A stretch of 23,627 nt of DNA from a virus. Below the pieces are notes generated by a model. That model searched no databases, had not been told where the DNA came from, and saw only the letters and a program-made list of their open reading frames with translations. The position numbers and the translations under genes are program-made. Below are positions 22,045-23,627 of the stretch, piece after piece. The DNA lies in IMG/VR virus record IMGVR_UViG_3300025280_000176, positions 1 to 23,627 of that record, one strand, 5' to 3'. How positions within the stretch are numbered: position 1 is the stretch's first letter; every line of letters starts with the position of its first letter.

Positions 22045-23173
22045 GATAAAATTAGATAAAAAGGTTGCTCATTCTAAAGGTGAATCGACCTTATATAAAA
22101 AGTTATACCAGCAACTCCTTAAAGATAACATTAAAAAAGAATTAATAATTGATTCTATTAAACACCTAGCTCCCAGGTTTAAGCCTGTAGCTTCAGTTAG
22201 GTATAACCCCCCTAAAGGTAAATTTGTAGGTAAGCATACCCAAACTGTTGTGGCTCCGTTATCTGATACTCATATAGGAGAATCAGTAGATGCTGAACAG
22301 ATGGTTGGTCTTAATACATATGATTTCAATATTTTTAATCAACGCTTATATGGGTGGGCGAATCAATTATTAAATCTAGTTAATTACCGAAGAAATATTG
22401 CTAAAGTAGATGATTTAATAGTTCCTATGCTTGGGGATATGATATCCGGAGATATACATGAGGAACTTGCCAGGTCAAATATATCTAACTGTATGGAACA
22501 GATGATAAGGGGTGCTAATTTGATAGCACAAGCCTTGATGTTTTTGGCTCCTCATTTTAAATCCATACGAGTACCTTGCGTGGTTGGTAATCATGGTCGA
22601 ATGACCAGGAAACCTCCTATGAAGGATAAGTATATGGACTGGGACTTTATGATGTATCAATGGGTAAGTGTTTTTTGTAAAAACCAAAAGAATTTAATCT
22701 TTGACATCCCTAAAAGTTTTATAAACACATTCTCCATATATAACAATACAATATTAATTATGCATGGGGATAGTATTTCTGGAGCTGGTAGTAATATGTC
22801 CATTGCAAGAGCAATAACTTCTTTGCGGGGAGTTTTACAATATCAAAAGAACGTTAATAGTGAGGTGGGTAATCAAAATCCTTTTAATAAGGTAATACAA
22901 TTTGATTCTGCTATTATTGGACATTTCCATCGTGTGGATGAGATTGATATAGGAACTGGGTCTCTTCATATCGCAGGATGTATGAAAGGACCGGATGAAT
23001 TTGCGTTACAAAGACTTCATGCAGCCACTAAACCGAAACAATTAGCATTATATTTTCACCCTAAGTATGGCTATATAGGTAAAGAAATAATTTATTTAAA
23101 TAGATATGATAGGAGTAAAAATAAGTTTAATGATGATGTACCACTCATTTGGTCTTCTTTAATTGAAGAGTAA
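21863..23173 (+). CDS. Helix-turn-helix/calcineurin-like metallophosphoesterase
   Basis: A 436-residue protein. The N-terminal ~50 residues form a helix-turn-helix (KKRSEGMTWDSIADWVNEKY, then VHRTSIQRC). From about 125 a binuclear metallophosphoesterase is clear: PLSDTHIGE (D135-x-H137), MLGDMISG (G191-D192), VVGNHGR (N243-H244), IMHGDS (H301-D303) and IGHFHR (H354-x-H356), all five motif sets. The middle ~70 residues are helical and basic. It would hydrolyse phosphate esters, possibly nucleic acid as in SbcD/Mre11, or protein phosphates as in lambda phosphatase; the substrate is not known. CAGGAGA before the ATG gives a strong start. It lies between head genes, which is unusual for a nuclease. 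Confidence 0.85.
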   Translation: MIPEQAKSEIIKKRSEGMTWDSIADWVNEKYGVKVHRTSIQRCHEKELWAEEEEFLPPEDRIKLDKKVAHSKGESTLYKKLYQQLLKDNIKKELIIDSIKHLAPRFKPVASVRYNPPKGKFVGKHTQTVVAPLSDTHIGESVDAEQMVGLNTYDFNIFNQRLYGWANQLLNLVNYRRNIAKVDDLIVPMLGDMISGDIHEELARSNISNCMEQMIRGANLIAQALMFLAPHFKSIRVPCVVGNHGRMTRKPPMKDKYMDWDFMMYQWVSVFCKNQKNLIFDIPKSFINTFSIYNNTILIMHGDSISGAGSNMSIARAITSLRGVLQYQKNVNSEVGNQNPFNKVIQFDSAIIGHFHRVDEIDIGTGSLHIAGCMKGPDEFALQRLHAATKPKQLALYFHPKYGYIGKEIIYLNRYDRSKNKFNDDVPLIWSSLIEE

Positions 23174-23181
23174 CTAAATTT

Positions 23182-23195
23182 TTTAAGTATAATAA
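23182..23195 (+). promoter_or_regulatory. Candidate phage promoter, TTTAAGTATAATAA
   Basis: A perfect TATAAT (23188-23193) lies in the 27-base gap between two genes, with no -35 element, matching the 18422 site in 13 of 14 bases. The predicted start (about 23200-23201) coincides with the next ATG, so the transcript may be leaderless. Confidence 0.5.
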
Positions 23196-23200
23196 CTATT

Positions 23201-23627
23201 ATGGTTAAAGCTAAAAGAGATATTTTAAACGAACCTTTTACACAAGAGATGATTAATATATTCGAGTCTGAGTTACTTAGATTAGAAAAACCTTACTTTA
23301 AAAAATTAGGTAATTCAACATACAAAACCGCTCAAGAAGAAGTACCTTTACAAAGCGGTAATTTAAGAGATAGCGCGACTTTATCCGAAGCTGATTATAC
23401 TAAGGGAGAGGCTTTTAGTATTAAATATGCTGCCTCATATGCATACGCATTACATGAAGGTGAACAGGTGACACCACAAGAACTTGATGCAACTGGTCAA
23501 TATCCGTGGAGCGCTTATACTAGATCTTACATGAGACAGGGTAAGAGGGTAAGAGAACACTTTAAAACTTATAAGAAATATTATAAACCAGTGTATGTAA
23601 ATAATAGTTTTTGGGCCTCACTAGACC
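23201..23627 (+). CDS. gp10-like connector/tail-completion protein, 3'-truncated
   Basis: The first 142 codons of a gene that runs off the right edge. PLQSGNLRDSATLSEADY followed by FSIKYAASYAYALHEGE resembles the HK97 gp10-like family of head-tail connector or tail-completion proteins, in which a G-x-L-R-x-S segment precedes a YA-x-x-hEfG-type segment. A Lys/Arg/Tyr-rich stretch (RVREHFKTYKKYYKPVYV) follows. No Shine-Dalgarno is present before the ATG, and the TATAAT ends seven bases before it. Assignment to this family is moderate because the C-terminal half is missing. Confidence 0.65.
   Translation, partial: MVKAKRDILNEPFTQEMINIFESELLRLEKPYFKKLGNSTYKTAQEEVPLQSGNLRDSATLSEADYTKGEAFSIKYAASYAYALHEGEQVTPQELDATGQYPWSAYTRSYMRQGKRVREHFKTYKKYYKPVYVNNSFWASLD

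Overview
The window looks like part of the genome of a tailed double-stranded DNA bacteriophage (Caudoviricetes). It is AT-rich, every convincing gene lies on the + strand, and genes are packed with overlaps or gaps of a few bases. The largest non-coding gap is about 80 bases. TAA, TAG and TGA all end genes, so the standard bacterial code fits. I see no integrase, repressor, tRNA, transposon or CRISPR array, so nothing points to lysogeny. The host cannot be named. The gene set (family A polymerase, adenosylcobalamin-dependent ribonucleotide reductase, RecA, Cas4-like nuclease, phage sigma factor) resembles that of environmental, often marine, lytic phages, but that is an inference.

Layout. 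(1) 1-4177, end of a late/tail module: a 5'-truncated gene, a 1156-residue tail protein with a C-terminal peptidase-S74 chaperone, and a small helix-turn-helix plus zinc-ribbon protein. (2) 4178-4256, the clearest control region: a near-consensus host-type promoter whose predicted start falls in a hairpin. (3) 4257-10941, takeover and replication: a small membrane protein, a sigma factor, a DnaB-like helicase, a Toprim primase with a large unexplained C-terminal extension, a family A DNA polymerase, an Nmad1/DUF1599 protein and small unknowns. (4) 10938-14270, recombination and repair: RecA-like protein, Vsr/DUF559-type endonuclease, Cas4-like Fe-S nuclease, RuvC-like resolvase and two unknowns. 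(5) 14280-23627, packaging and head module: small and large terminase, then a class II ribonucleotide reductase and glutaredoxin, an unknown, the portal, an acidic protein, a zinc-ribbon protein, a helix-turn-helix/metallophosphoesterase protein and the start of a gp10-like connector/tail-completion protein. Major capsid, lysis and most tail genes are not in the window.

How it may work together. The promoter at 4181-4209 would be read by host RNA polymerase and start the takeover/replication operon, whose second gene is the sigma factor. Two intergenic sites, at 18422 and 23182, share TTTnAGTATAATAA (n differs) and lack a -35 box. They are candidate targets of that phage sigma and would start late transcription. 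The helicase, primase and polymerase copy the genome; the reductase and glutaredoxin supply deoxynucleotides; RecA and the three nucleases process recombination intermediates before terminase packages DNA through the portal.

Less expected signals are mostly RNA-level. They are a -1 slippery heptamer G GGG GGG placed directly before a stop codon that separates two structural genes, a hairpin in place of a Shine-Dalgarno at the polymerase start codon, and a terminator-like stem-loop plus U-run inside the polymerase gene. At the protein level, the primase extension, an insertion in the polymerase, and zinc motifs in portal and terminase deserve attention.
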